The notes beneath the pieces were generated by a model. It was not told the DNA's origin. It saw only the letters and a list, made by a program, of their open reading frames with translations, and did not search any database. From NCBI RefSeq assembly GCF_003116015.1, contig NZ_LGQZ01000141.1, forward strand, positions 1 to 64,000: a stretch of 64,000 nucleotides of DNA, given 5' to 3'. Every line of letters begins with the position of its first letter. Positions within the stretch are counted from its first letter, which is position 1. A program made the position numbers and the translations under genes. Positions 14,843 through 22,655 of this stretch are shown piece after piece. Source of the stretch: Azospirillum sp. TSO22-1 (GTDB lineage: Bacteria > Pseudomonadota > Alphaproteobacteria > Azospirillales > Azospirillaceae).

Positions 14843-17437
14843 ATGACGAATGTTGCCCGTGGGCAGGGAGGGGACGGACTTTTTTCGCGCCCATACCGGG
14901 TGCGGACCTGGCTCGTCTTGCTGGTCAGCGCCTGTGTCCTGCCGCTGGTGCTGTTCTCCGCGGTCCTTCTCTTGCGCAACATCGCCGCCGACGCCGAGCA
15001 GACCGGGCGGCTGGTCCTCAACCGGGCGCGGCTGCTGGCGGAGGACGTCGATCGCGAGGTGGCGCGGACGATCGCCGCCGCGGAGGTGTTGTCCACCGAC
15101 GATAACCTCGCCCGCGGCGACTTCGAGGCCTTCCACCGGCGCGCCATGCAGGTGCGCCACCAGCTCGAGACCAACGTCGTGGTTCGCGACCGTTCGGGCC
15201 AGCAGGTGGTGAACACCCGCGTGCCGTGGGGAATGGCGCTGCCTCGCACCCCGTCCTACGAAGTCGACGAGCGGGTGATCGGCACCCGGCGGCCGCAGGT
15301 GTCCGGGCTGCTGGGCGGCGACGCGGCGCAGGCGCCGCTGCTCGCCGTGGTGGTTCCGCTGCTGCGCGACGGGGAGGTGCGCCACCTGCTGAGCCTGACC
15401 ATCGCGCCGGAACGCTTGCAGGCCGTCATAGCCTCCGACCGCCAGCCGCCGGGCTGGGCGGTCGGCGTGGCCGACGGCGACGGCGTGATGATCGCGCGGT
15501 CGCGACGTCCCGAGGAGTTCGTCGGCAGCCGCCTGCCGCCTGCGGTATGGGAGCGGGTCCGCACGGCACCCGAGGGCATCCACCGCGTCCCGGACCTGGA
15601 GGGCAACCCGACGCTGCAGGCCTACGGCCGGTCGGAATCGTCCGGCTGGGTGATTGGCGTCAGCGTGCCGGAAGCGCTGGTCGCAGCGCCCGCGCGGCAA
15701 GCGCTGCTGCTTTTCACGGCCGGCGGGCTCGCGCTGTTCCTGCTCGGCGTCGCCGGCGCCTATCGGCTGAGCCGTCGCCTGACCGGCCCGGTTGTCCACC
15801 TCACCGCCGCCGCGAAGGCGCTGGGCACCGGCGAGGCCATCCCGCCGCAGGACGGCGGCGTGGTCGAGCTGGACGCGGTCGATGCCGCCATCCGCGACGC
15901 CGCCCCCCTCATCCAGCAACGCGCCATCGCCCTGCAGGAGAGCGAGAGCCGCTACCGCGCCATCGTCGAGACCGCGGTGGACGCCATGGTGGTCATCGAC
16001 GACGGCGGCATCATCCAGGCCTTCAACCCGGCGGCGGAGCGGCTGTTCGGCTGCACGGCCGAAGCGGTGGTCGGGCGGAACATCCGCACGCTGATGCCGG
16101 AGCCCTACGCGTCGGAGCATGACTCCTATCTGAGAAACTACCGCCGCACCGGGGTGCGCAAGATCATCGGCATCGGCCGCGAGATCATGGGGCGGCGCCA
16201 GGACGGCTCGACCTTCCCGGCCGAACTGGCGGTGACGGAATGGCATGCCGGCGGGCGCCGCTACTACACCGGGATCATGCGCGACGTCTCCGAGCGCCGC
16301 CGGGCCGAGGACGCGCTGCGCGCCTCCAAGGTCGAGGCCGACCGCGCCAACCTCGCCAAGTCCAAGTTCCTCGCCGCCGCCAGTCACGACCTGCGCCAGC
16401 CGGTGCAGGCGCTGGTGCTGTTCCAGGCGACGCTGGCCGAGCGCCTCGCCGGGCATGCGGCGGAGCCGCTGGTGGAGTCCATGGGGCAGGCGCTCGGCAG
16501 CCTGCACATGTTGCTCGACAGCCTGCTCGACGTCTCCCGGCTGGACGCCGGGCTGATCGTCGCGCACCCGGAGGAGGTGCCGCTGATGGCGGTGATCGAG
16601 CGCCTCGCCGCCGAGTACCTCCCGCAGGCCGGTGCCAAGCGGCTGCGCCTGCGCGTCGCCTGCACCGGGATGGTGGTGCGCAGCGACCCGGTGCTGCTGG
16701 AGCGCATCCTGCGCAACCTGATCGAGAACGCGCTGCGCTACACCGAGCGGGGCGGGGTGCTGCTCGGCTGCCGGCGGTGCGGCGACCGGCTGCGCGTCGA
16801 GGTCTGGGACACCGGCGTCGGCATCGAGCCGGACAAGCAGGCGGACATCTTCGAGGAGTTCTTCCAGGTCGGCAACGTCGAGCGCGACCGCAGCAAGGGC
16901 CTGGGCCTCGGCCTCGCCGTGGTGCGGCGGCTGGCCCGGCTGCTCGGGCACGAGGTGACGGTCCGCTCGGTGCCGGGGAAGGGCTCGGTCTTCGCGCTCG
17001 ATATGCCGGTCGTCGTTGCGGCCGCCGACGCCCAGCCGGCGAAGGTGGAAAGCGCCCGACCGCGCGACGGCCTGATCCTGGTGATCGACGACGAGCCGCT
17101 GGTGCGCCTGGGCCTGCAGGCCATGCTGGAGGGCTGGGGCTACCGCGTGCTGTCCGCCGGCTCGGTGGAGGAGGCGGTCCGCCATATCGAGAGCGGCGCG
17201 TGGCCGCACGCCATCCTGGCCGACTACCGGCTGCGCGGCGGCGAGACCGGGCTGGACGCCATCCGCGCCATCCACGGCCGCCTCAACACCGCGGTGCCGG
17301 CCACCGTCATCACCGGCGACACCGCGCCCGAGCGCCTGGTCGAGGTCCGCGAGGGCGGCTACGCCCTGCTGCACAAGCCGGTGGCCGCGCACGAACTGCG
17401 CGCCACCGTCGGCGAGATGCTGCGCGCGGCGGAGTGA
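14843..17437 (+). CDS. Hybrid sensor histidine kinase, Cache-HAMP-PAS-HisKA-HATPase-REC
   Basis: The 864-residue protein has TM1 (about 23-45), a periplasmic Cache-like domain, TM2 (about 288-306) and HAMP. A PAS domain (about 370-490) comes next, then HisKA with phospho-His H515 in ASHDLRQPVQAL, HATPase (NLIENALRYT, DTGVGI, GLGLGLAVV) and a C-terminal receiver with D794 in ADYRL. The PAS domain closely resembles the FixL haem PAS (LFGCTAEAVVGRNI, MPEPYASEHDSYLRNYR, IIGIGR). However, the residue at the FixL haem-histidine position is Lys440, so it should not bind haem in that way. It resembles the hybrid kinases that feed the exa/ped alcohol regulon. The ATG at 14843 lacks a strong ribosome site. 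Confidence 0.9.
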   Translation: MTNVARGQGGDGLFSRPYRVRTWLVLLVSACVLPLVLFSAVLLLRNIAADAEQTGRLVLNRARLLAEDVDREVARTIAAAEVLSTDDNLARGDFEAFHRRAMQVRHQLETNVVVRDRSGQQVVNTRVPWGMALPRTPSYEVDERVIGTRRPQVSGLLGGDAAQAPLLAVVVPLLRDGEVRHLLSLTIAPERLQAVIASDRQPPGWAVGVADGDGVMIARSRRPEEFVGSRLPPAVWERVRTAPEGIHRVPDLEGNPTLQAYGRSESSGWVIGVSVPEALVAAPARQALLLFTAGGLALFLLGVAGAYRLSRRLTGPVVHLTAAAKALGTGEAIPPQDGGVVELDAVDAAIRDAAPLIQQRAIALQESESRYRAIVETAVDAMVVIDDGGIIQAFNPAAERLFGCTAEAVVGRNIRTLMPEPYASEHDSYLRNYRRTGVRKIIGIGREIMGRRQDGSTFPAELAVTEWHAGGRRYYTGIMRDVSERRRAEDALRASKVEADRANLAKSKFLAAASHDLRQPVQALVLFQATLAERLAGHAAEPLVESMGQALGSLHMLLDSLLDVSRLDAGLIVAHPEEVPLMAVIERLAAEYLPQAGAKRLRLRVACTGMVVRSDPVLLERILRNLIENALRYTERGGVLLGCRRCGDRLRVEVWDTGVGIEPDKQADIFEEFFQVGNVERDRSKGLGLGLAVVRRLARLLGHEVTVRSVPGKGSVFALDMPVVVAAADAQPAKVESARPRDGLILVIDDEPLVRLGLQAMLEGWGYRVLSAGSVEEAVRHIESGAWPHAILADYRLRGGETGLDAIRAIHGRLNTAVPATVITGDTAPERLVEVREGGYALLHKPVAAHELRATVGEMLRAAE

Positions 17438-17529
17438 GGGGGCGGTCACAGCGGGCTCATATAGTTTGGATACCACTTTCTGGGATGCTAGATTGCCGCC
17501 GACGGCATTTGAGGCGAAGGCCCGCGGGT

Positions 17530-19392
17530 ATGGTTTCCAGTCCGGTTCGAATGGCAGCGACCGTGTCCCTCAGGGCGGCACGGCCTCGGGTCCGACTGGC
17601 CGGATGTCTGGCGGTGGTGGTCCTGGCCGCCTTGCCCGGCGACGGCGGCGCCCGCGTGCCGCATTCCCCGGCCGGCGACCCGCTGCAGACGCTCTGGCAG
17701 CGTCCCAAGGCGGCGCCCAACCCGAACGCGCCGCCCACCTGCGTCGATGAGGAGCCGCCGGGCCAAGCCGTGCTCGACGCCGCGGCGGGCGGCGAGGAGG
17801 CGGTGGCGCGGCTGGCCCGCGAGCGGCCGGCGGATGCGCTGCGTTGCTCCGACCTGTTTCCCGGCGCCGCCGCCACCGAGGCGCTGCTCGCCGCCGCCCG
17901 CGCCGCGCCTTACGACGCAGTCGGCGCCTTCGAGCGGCTGTCGGTCCGCCCCGGCGGGGCGGCGATCGTCGAGGCGGCGCTCGACCCGGCGTTGCTGGAG
18001 CGCGCGCTCGACAACGGGCTGCCCTTCTACCAGACGCGGCACGAGTTGCGCCGCCGCCTGCAGCCGGCCGCCGTGCGCGCGCTGGAGGGACGGGCGGCCA
18101 GGCTGCTGGCGGGCGCCTTCCGCCAGGACCCGGTGGCGGTGTCCAGCCAGATCGGCATCCTGCTCGACGACATGTCGGAGGACCACCCGGCCGACCGCTT
18201 CCGCGTGGCGCTGGCGCTGCCCGCCGACTCCCTGTTCGAGCTGATCGCCCACGCCGGGCCACTGCTCTACACCTCGTCGCTGGACGGGCTGGTCAACGTG
18301 CTGCGCATCCAGCTGAAGCAGGAGAAGCGCAGCGTCCTCAACCTCGCCAAGGCGCCCGGCACCCGCGCGCTGTGGGCCAAGTTCTTCGTCGCCGTGGTGT
18401 CCAGCGGCCGGGCGCGCGACCTGTTCGACGCGACCGCCGGCGACGTGCGCGAGCTGGCGCGGGTGAGCGTCGCGGCGCTGCTGACGCTCGATCACGGGGT
18501 GGCGCCGCCCATCGTCGCCGGGGCGCTGGCCGACGCGATGACCATCCGCCTGATCCCCGCCCGGACGGCGCTGGAGGATGAGGTGGCGGCCTTCCACCGC
18601 ACCACGCAGGACCCGCAGGCCAAGGCGGTGGCCGGCCTCGCCGGCGGGCTGCACGCGCTGCGGCTGTCCGGCCGTCCGGCCAGCCCGGCCTTCCAGACCG
18701 AACGCTTCGGCGAGCTGTACCGCCTGCCGCCGCCGCCGGCGCTGTCGGAGGAGCGGCTGTTCCAGCGCGGCGTCAACTGGCAGCGCATGACCTTCTACGA
18801 CGACCGCGACGGCCGTGCCTCGTTCCGCGCCTTCGTGCAGCAGCGCCGCGCGCTCGGCTGGGCGATCAACGACCACGGCGGCTTCATCACCGCCGCCAGC
18901 CCGGAGCGGCGCGGCCGGCGCATCGTCATCATCGCCGACGTCCCCGGATCGGGCGAGGCCGGCCGCGCTGCGCTGCGCGCGTGGCTGGAGCAGCACGGGG
19001 TGTCGCCCACCATCGTCGTCCACCGCGGCCACAGCTACCACGAGGACGGCACCATGACGGAGATCGCCGCGGCGACCGCCCTGGTGTTCTGGGGCTCGTG
19101 CGGCGGGCACGTGCGGCTGGGCGCGACGCTGGAGCAGGCGCCGGACGCCCAGGTGCTGGCGACCCAGAACATGGGCATCTCCACCGTCAACCAGGCGCTG
19201 CTGCGCATCATCGAGGAGCGGCTGCTGACCAGCGGCACCATCGACTGGGCGGTGGTGTGGGCCGACGCCCAGGCGCAGATCCACGACCGCCGTTTCGGCG
19301 CCTACAAGCGCCCCGACCAGGATTCCACCAACCTCGCGCTGCGCGGCTGGCGGATGCAGGCCGACCGGGTGGCGAAGCTGCCGCGGAACTGA
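17530..19392 (+). CDS. Secreted protein with a caspase-like His/Cys signature
   Basis: A 620-residue exported protein with a basic N-region and hydrophobic stretch (LAGCLAVVVLAALPGDGGA). No characterised family is recognised for the first 400 residues, which are mostly helical and Ala/Leu/Arg-rich. The C-terminal part alternates strands and helices: RRIVIIADVPG, then IVVHRGHSY with H498/H501, then LVFWGSCGGH with C524. This order (strand-HxGH, strand-GSCGG) is the signature of clan CD cysteine peptidases such as gingipains and caspases. Peptidase activity is an inference from motif order only. The start is the ATG at 17530, nine bases after GAGGCGAAGG. It lies between a hybrid kinase and an outer-membrane protein. 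Confidence 0.7.
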   Translation: MVSSPVRMAATVSLRAARPRVRLAGCLAVVVLAALPGDGGARVPHSPAGDPLQTLWQRPKAAPNPNAPPTCVDEEPPGQAVLDAAAGGEEAVARLARERPADALRCSDLFPGAAATEALLAAARAAPYDAVGAFERLSVRPGGAAIVEAALDPALLERALDNGLPFYQTRHELRRRLQPAAVRALEGRAARLLAGAFRQDPVAVSSQIGILLDDMSEDHPADRFRVALALPADSLFELIAHAGPLLYTSSLDGLVNVLRIQLKQEKRSVLNLAKAPGTRALWAKFFVAVVSSGRARDLFDATAGDVRELARVSVAALLTLDHGVAPPIVAGALADAMTIRLIPARTALEDEVAAFHRTTQDPQAKAVAGLAGGLHALRLSGRPASPAFQTERFGELYRLPPPPALSEERLFQRGVNWQRMTFYDDRDGRASFRAFVQQRRALGWAINDHGGFITAASPERRGRRIVIIADVPGSGEAGRAALRAWLEQHGVSPTIVVHRGHSYHEDGTMTEIAAATALVFWGSCGGHVRLGATLEQAPDAQVLATQNMGISTVNQALLRIIEERLLTSGTIDWAVVWADAQAQIHDRRFGAYKRPDQDSTNLALRGWRMQADRVAKLPRN

Positions 19393-19421
19393 AAAAGGCG
19401 CGCCCCCGGATGGAGGCGCGC
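19392..19421 (-). terminator. Intrinsic terminator of the outer-membrane protein gene
   Basis: On the minus strand GCGCGCC...GGCGCGC forms a stem with an 11-nt loop and runs into five T (19396-19392). It lies 30 bp after the stop of the gene at 19451-20275. Confidence 0.6.
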
Positions 19422-19450
19422 AGTCGCTCGGAGCTGCCAGGGGGATCCCG

Positions 19451-20275
19451 TCAGAACGGCAGGATGATGCGGCCCCAGGCGCGGGTGTCGAGGCCACCGT
19501 AGTTGTTCTCCGCCACTGTGCGGGTCAGGTAGCCCTGCAGGATCAGCTCGGAGAAGCTGTAGCCGACCAGCGCGCCGACGGCGAACTGCTCCTGCTTCTT
19601 GTAGGTCGGGGTGGGCTTGCTGGTGTCGAACGAGGCGAAGGCCACCGGGCCGAGCTGCCACTTGCCGAAGCTCTTGGTGGCGGTGAGGTCGATGTTCAGG
19701 AAGTCCGGATTCAGCGTGCGGGTCGCGTCGCGGGTGTTGATACCGTAGATGAAGTTGCCCGTCAGGTTCCAGCCGTCGGCGGTGTAGCTGATGCCGAGGC
19801 GCTGGTTGATGTCGGTGGTGTCGAAGCCCAGCCGGTTGCCCACCGGCGTGTAGACGCCCAACAGGTAGCTGACGCCCAGGCCACCGCCCAGGTCCCACGC
19901 CAGCTGGGCAGCGAAGAACGGGTTGTACATGCCGGACTTGTAACTGGTGCTGTTGACGCCGACCTCGAGTTCCGGCAACGCGGCCAGCAACTGCAGCCGG
20001 CCGCCGGCGATCTTCGCCGGAGTCGACCAGGCGAGCACCGGAATGTTGACGCCCAGCGTCACGTCCGGATTGGAACCGGTGCCCTTGCGCACGCCCCAGT
20101 CAAAGGTATCGACGAAGTAGAAGCCCTCGGGCAGCGGGGCTCCGGCCGCGAGGCCGATGGTTTCGCCGGGCTGGGTGACCGAACCGGCCAGCGCCGGCGC
20201 CGTGCAGAACGCCGCCGCCGCACCGGCCGCTGCCACCATGGTGCTTCGCAGCTTGGAACCGAAGAATTTCAACAT
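19451..20275 (-). CDS. Outer-membrane transporter-like beta-barrel protein
   Basis: A 274-residue protein with a signal peptide (AAAGAAAAFCTAPALA) and alternating amphipathic strands, ending in Phe (WGRIILPF) as outer-membrane barrels do. Blocks such as YTPVGNRLGFDTTDINQRLGISYTADGW and the C-terminal FSELILQGYLTRTV resemble the Phenol_MetA_deg / SphA-like family of substrate channels found beside aromatic and alcohol catabolism genes. The start at 20275 follows GAAAGGG. It lies at the edge of the alcohol-oxidation island and may admit its substrates. It has a long AT-rich upstream region with paired repeats. Confidence 0.82.
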   Translation of the reverse strand: MLKFFGSKLRSTMVAAAGAAAAFCTAPALAGSVTQPGETIGLAAGAPLPEGFYFVDTFDWGVRKGTGSNPDVTLGVNIPVLAWSTPAKIAGGRLQLLAALPELEVGVNSTSYKSGMYNPFFAAQLAWDLGGGLGVSYLLGVYTPVGNRLGFDTTDINQRLGISYTADGWNLTGNFIYGINTRDATRTLNPDFLNIDLTATKSFGKWQLGPVAFASFDTSKPTPTYKKQEQFAVGALVGYSFSELILQGYLTRTVAENNYGGLDTRAWGRIILPF

Positions 20276-20460
20276 TGTCCGCGCCCTTTCTCGCGATGCG
20301 TTTTTTTCCCATCGGATGCCGGTTGTCGCCCGGCCACCGTTCGGCGCGCGTCGGCGCCGGGCGCAATACGCAGGAAAAGGAGCTTGGGTGGCTATTGAAC
20401 TATCTGACGCCGCGCCCATTCGCACTGGCAATAACTCTCGCGTGCGCGACTCACGTCAAA

Positions 20461-20550
20461 TATTGATAGTCTTTGGCGCGACTCGAGTCGTTTTTAATTG
20501 TGCGATGCAGTAAAAACGATTTGGCGGCATGATACTTTTGTATTGATAGT
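20461..20550. promoter_or_regulatory. Paired TATTGATAGT direct repeats in an AT-rich upstream region
   Basis: TATTGATAGT occurs exactly at 20461-20470 and 20541-20550, 80 bp apart, about eight helical turns. The whole stretch from about 20390 to 20590 is much more AT-rich than its surroundings. It is upstream of the outer-membrane protein gene, whose start is 186 bp to the left, and downstream of the Cache protein terminator. The repeats are likely regulator sites; the regulator is unknown. Confidence 0.4.
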
Positions 20551-20590
20551 ACTTAAGAAGCATGTGGTCATGGCTGCATTTATTGCAACA

Positions 20591-20623
20591 AAAAGGCCCC
20601 GAAGCCGCAATGGCTTCGAGGCC
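20591..20623 (-). terminator. Intrinsic terminator of the Cache-domain gene
   Basis: Minus strand: GGCCTCGAAGCC pairs with GGCTTCGGGGCC around a five-base loop, followed by a run of T. It is 26 bp beyond the stop at 20649. Confidence 0.75.
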
Positions 20624-20648
20624 CATGTCCGGTGCGGAAAACCGGCGG

Positions 20649-21101
20649 TCACTGGCTGTAGGAGCCGGAGCCGACGATGTAATTGCCCTGGCGGATGAGG
20701 TAGGAGTGCTTGTGCTCCACCTTGTTGGTCTGGCGGTTGAGCCAGACATAGTCCAGCGCGGCCTCCGGCGTGTCGCGGGTGCGGGCGATCATCTCCTGCA
20801 CCAGGGGCTTGCCCTCGGCGTCGGTCAGGTCGGAGGCGCTGGAGCCTGCCAGCTTGGGGTTGGCGCCGGAGGCGACGTACTTCCCCGCCGTGTCGAACAC
20901 GAAGACGTACAGGTCCTGGCGCACGAAGGCGCCCTTGGGGTCGTGGAAGGCCTTCACCGCCTCCTCCGGCCCCTTGGCCTTCAGGTAGGCGGCGGCCTCC
21001 TGCACCAGCGCCTTGGCCTGCTCGGGCGTCGAGCGGTCGGCGGCCCCGGCGCCGCCGGCCATCAGGAGGAGGGGGAGGATCAGCGGAACGGCTTTGCGCA
21101 T
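20649..21101 (-). CDS. Periplasmic single-Cache-domain protein
   Basis: A 150-residue secreted protein: signal peptide (ILPLLLMAGGAGAA), then one Cache fold with the typical block LYVFVFDTAGKYVASGANPKLAG, SASDLTDAEGKPLVQEMI and the C-terminal strand HSYLIRQGNYIVGSGSY. Stand-alone Cache proteins of this kind occur beside quinoprotein dehydrogenase genes and may bind a small organic ligand in the periplasm. The ATG at 21101 is preferred to the GTG at 21110 because GAAAGG is correctly spaced from it. It lies 62 bp downstream of the cytochrome c-550 gene and probably shares its transcript. Confidence 0.82.
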   Translation of the reverse strand: MRKAVPLILPLLLMAGGAGAADRSTPEQAKALVQEAAAYLKAKGPEEAVKAFHDPKGAFVRQDLYVFVFDTAGKYVASGANPKLAGSSASDLTDAEGKPLVQEMIARTRDTPEAALDYVWLNRQTNKVEHKHSYLIRQGNYIVGSGSYSQ

Positions 21102-21163
21102 CGCGGGCACCTTTCAGGTCGTCCTTGGGTCGGGTCTTGGTCTTTGGTCGGAGAACGGGAAGG

Positions 21164-21595
21164 TCAGTCCTCGTGCACGGTCTCCAGCCAGGTGCGGATG
21201 GCCCACAGCGCCTCCTGCCCCAGCGCCTCGCCGAACTTCGGCATGTAGGTGACGCCGTTGCGGATCGAGCCGTTGATGACGCGCTCCTTGAACCACTCGT
21301 CGCCGGCGTCGCCCTTCTCCAGGAAGCGCAGGTCCGGGGCGATGCCACCCGACACCGCGCCCAGGCCATGGCAGCGCGCGCAGTTCTGGTTGAAGGCCGA
21401 GGAGCCGATCTCGACGGCCCGCCCGTTGCCGCGGTAGGGGTTGGCCTCGCGCCAGTCCGCGCCGAGCTTGTCCAGGCCGGTGGTGTCCACCGCCTGCGGG
21501 GTGACGTCGCCATGGGCGACGGCGACGGCCGGAACGGCGGCGACGGAACCGAACATCAGGCCGGCCGCCATGAGCCGAAGAAGCCGAGCGTTCAT
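21164..21595 (-). CDS. pedF: Cytochrome c-550 of the PedF type
   Basis: A 143-residue periplasmic class I cytochrome c: signal peptide (LMAAGLMFGSVAAVPAVAVAH), haem site CARCHG near residue 72, distal methionine in GVTYMPKFGEAL. The region before the haem site (GADWREANPYRGNGRAVEIGSSAFNQN) is characteristic of PedF. PedF takes electrons from PQQ-dependent alcohol dehydrogenases. The matching quinoprotein is at 35396. A 21-bp sequence upstream (21697-21717) is repeated exactly before another gene of the island, suggesting co-regulation. Confidence 0.9.
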   Translation of the reverse strand: MNARLLRLMAAGLMFGSVAAVPAVAVAHGDVTPQAVDTTGLDKLGADWREANPYRGNGRAVEIGSSAFNQNCARCHGLGAVSGGIAPDLRFLEKGDAGDEWFKERVINGSIRNGVTYMPKFGEALGQEALWAIRTWLETVHED

Positions 21596-21696
21596 CAGTG
21601 AGCGTCCTCTCTGGGCAAGAAATCAGGGCTCGGATGTGCTGAAACCGAGCGGCTGGATCATCTGGCCGGAAGAGTAACGAGGACGCCGTGGGGCGG

Positions 21697-21717
21697 ATAA
21701 TTGGACGATGGTACAAT
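21697..21717 (-). promoter_or_regulatory. Shared 21-bp upstream element, copy 1
   Basis: Read towards pedF, the site contains ATTGTACCATCGTCCAATTA plus one further T, identical over 21 bp to 32454-32474. TTG and CAA half-elements face each other across 10 bp. It lies 102 bp before the pedF start codon. A LuxR-type response regulator of the island (21878-22528) is a plausible binder; that link is inference. Confidence 0.65.
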
Positions 21718-21759
21718 GAGCGGGTGGTTGAGCTGGGCGCAATCGGCCGCTCTTCACGC

Positions 21760-21844
21760 CGTCATCCCCGCGAAGGCGGGGATCCATAAGTTTCGAAGCG
21801 GCCTGTCATGGGAGTTATGGATCCCCGCCTTCGCGGGGATGACG
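21760..21844. repeat. Family B 85-bp inverted-repeat element, copy 2
   Basis: Perfect 28-bp arms at 21760-21787 and 21817-21844 around a 29-bp centre, with the same length and arm sequence as the copy at 6876. It lies between pedF and the response-regulator gene. Confidence 0.85.
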
Positions 21845-21877
21845 GTCAAGGGAGTGGTCGCGGTTGCTCCGCGCCGC

Positions 21878-22528
21878 TCAGAAGTGGGTGCGCGCCTGTT
21901 CCATCTGCAGGCGGTTGGCGAAGACCACGGCCTGGGTGCGGCTGTAGACCTTCAACTTTTGCAGGATGGCCGAGACGTGGGCCTTCACCGTCGTCTCGGT
22001 GATGCTCAGCTCGTAGGCGATTTCCTTGTTGAGCTTGCCGGTGCCCAGCATCTCCAGCACCCGCATCTGCTGCGGCGTCAGCGTGGCGAGGCGGCGGGCG
22101 ATCTCGGCGGTCTCGCCGTCCTCCGGCTCGTCCTCGCCGGGCAGGTCGGGCACGTAGACGCCGCCCTCCATGACGAGGCGCAGCGCCGCGGCGATGCCGT
22201 CGCGTGGTGTGGATTTCGGGATGAAGCCGGCGGCGCCGCACTGGATCACCTCGCGCACCAGCTTGCGGTCCTCGTGCGCGGAGACCACCACCACCGGCGT
22301 CGCCGGAAACTGGTTGCGCAGGTTGACCAGACCGGACAGCCCGTTCATCCCCGGCATGTTGATGTCCAGCAGCAGCAGGTCCATGTCGCCCTGCTCGCCC
22401 AGCAGGCGCACGGCATCGTCGAGGCAGCCGGCCTCGAAGACCTGCTCGGCCTGACAGGTGTAGCCGACCGCGCTGCGCAGCGCGTCGCGGACCATCGGGT
22501 GGTCGTCGGCGATGAGAATCTTGCTCAT
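21878..22528 (-). CDS. erbR: LuxR-type response regulator of the AgmR/ErbR type
   Basis: A 216-residue protein: receiver domain (ILIADDHPMVRDAL, phospho-Asp in LLLLDINMPGMNGL, conserved Lys in AAGFIPKS) and a C-terminal LuxR helix-turn-helix (LTPQQMRVLEMLGTGKLNKEIAYELS, TVKAHVSAILQKL). It matches the AgmR/ErbR/PedR1 regulators that activate PQQ alcohol-dehydrogenase genes in Pseudomonas. The neighbouring nosP, nahK, cytochrome and quinoprotein genes repeat that arrangement. It probably accepts phosphate from one of the hybrid kinases nearby and activates the island. Confidence 0.88.
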   Translation of the reverse strand: MSKILIADDHPMVRDALRSAVGYTCQAEQVFEAGCLDDAVRLLGEQGDMDLLLLDINMPGMNGLSGLVNLRNQFPATPVVVVSAHEDRKLVREVIQCGAAGFIPKSTPRDGIAAALRLVMEGGVYVPDLPGEDEPEDGETAEIARRLATLTPQQMRVLEMLGTGKLNKEIAYELSITETTVKAHVSAILQKLKVYSRTQAVVFANRLQMEQARTHF

Positions 22529-22655
22529 GGCGTGTTTCCACGCTCGTGGTTGCCAGGGCGTTTCCAGGCGTCATCATGACGCATGGGTGTGGTGTCCGCA
22601 AGAACGGCAACGCGGCCGTGCTGTTCCCGCAACAAGATGTCCATGCCGGCGCGGG

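Noticed and set aside
15950-16300. FixL-type oxygen sensor call for the hybrid kinase
   Set aside because: The haem-ligating histidine position is Lys440, so oxygen sensing by haem is not supported.
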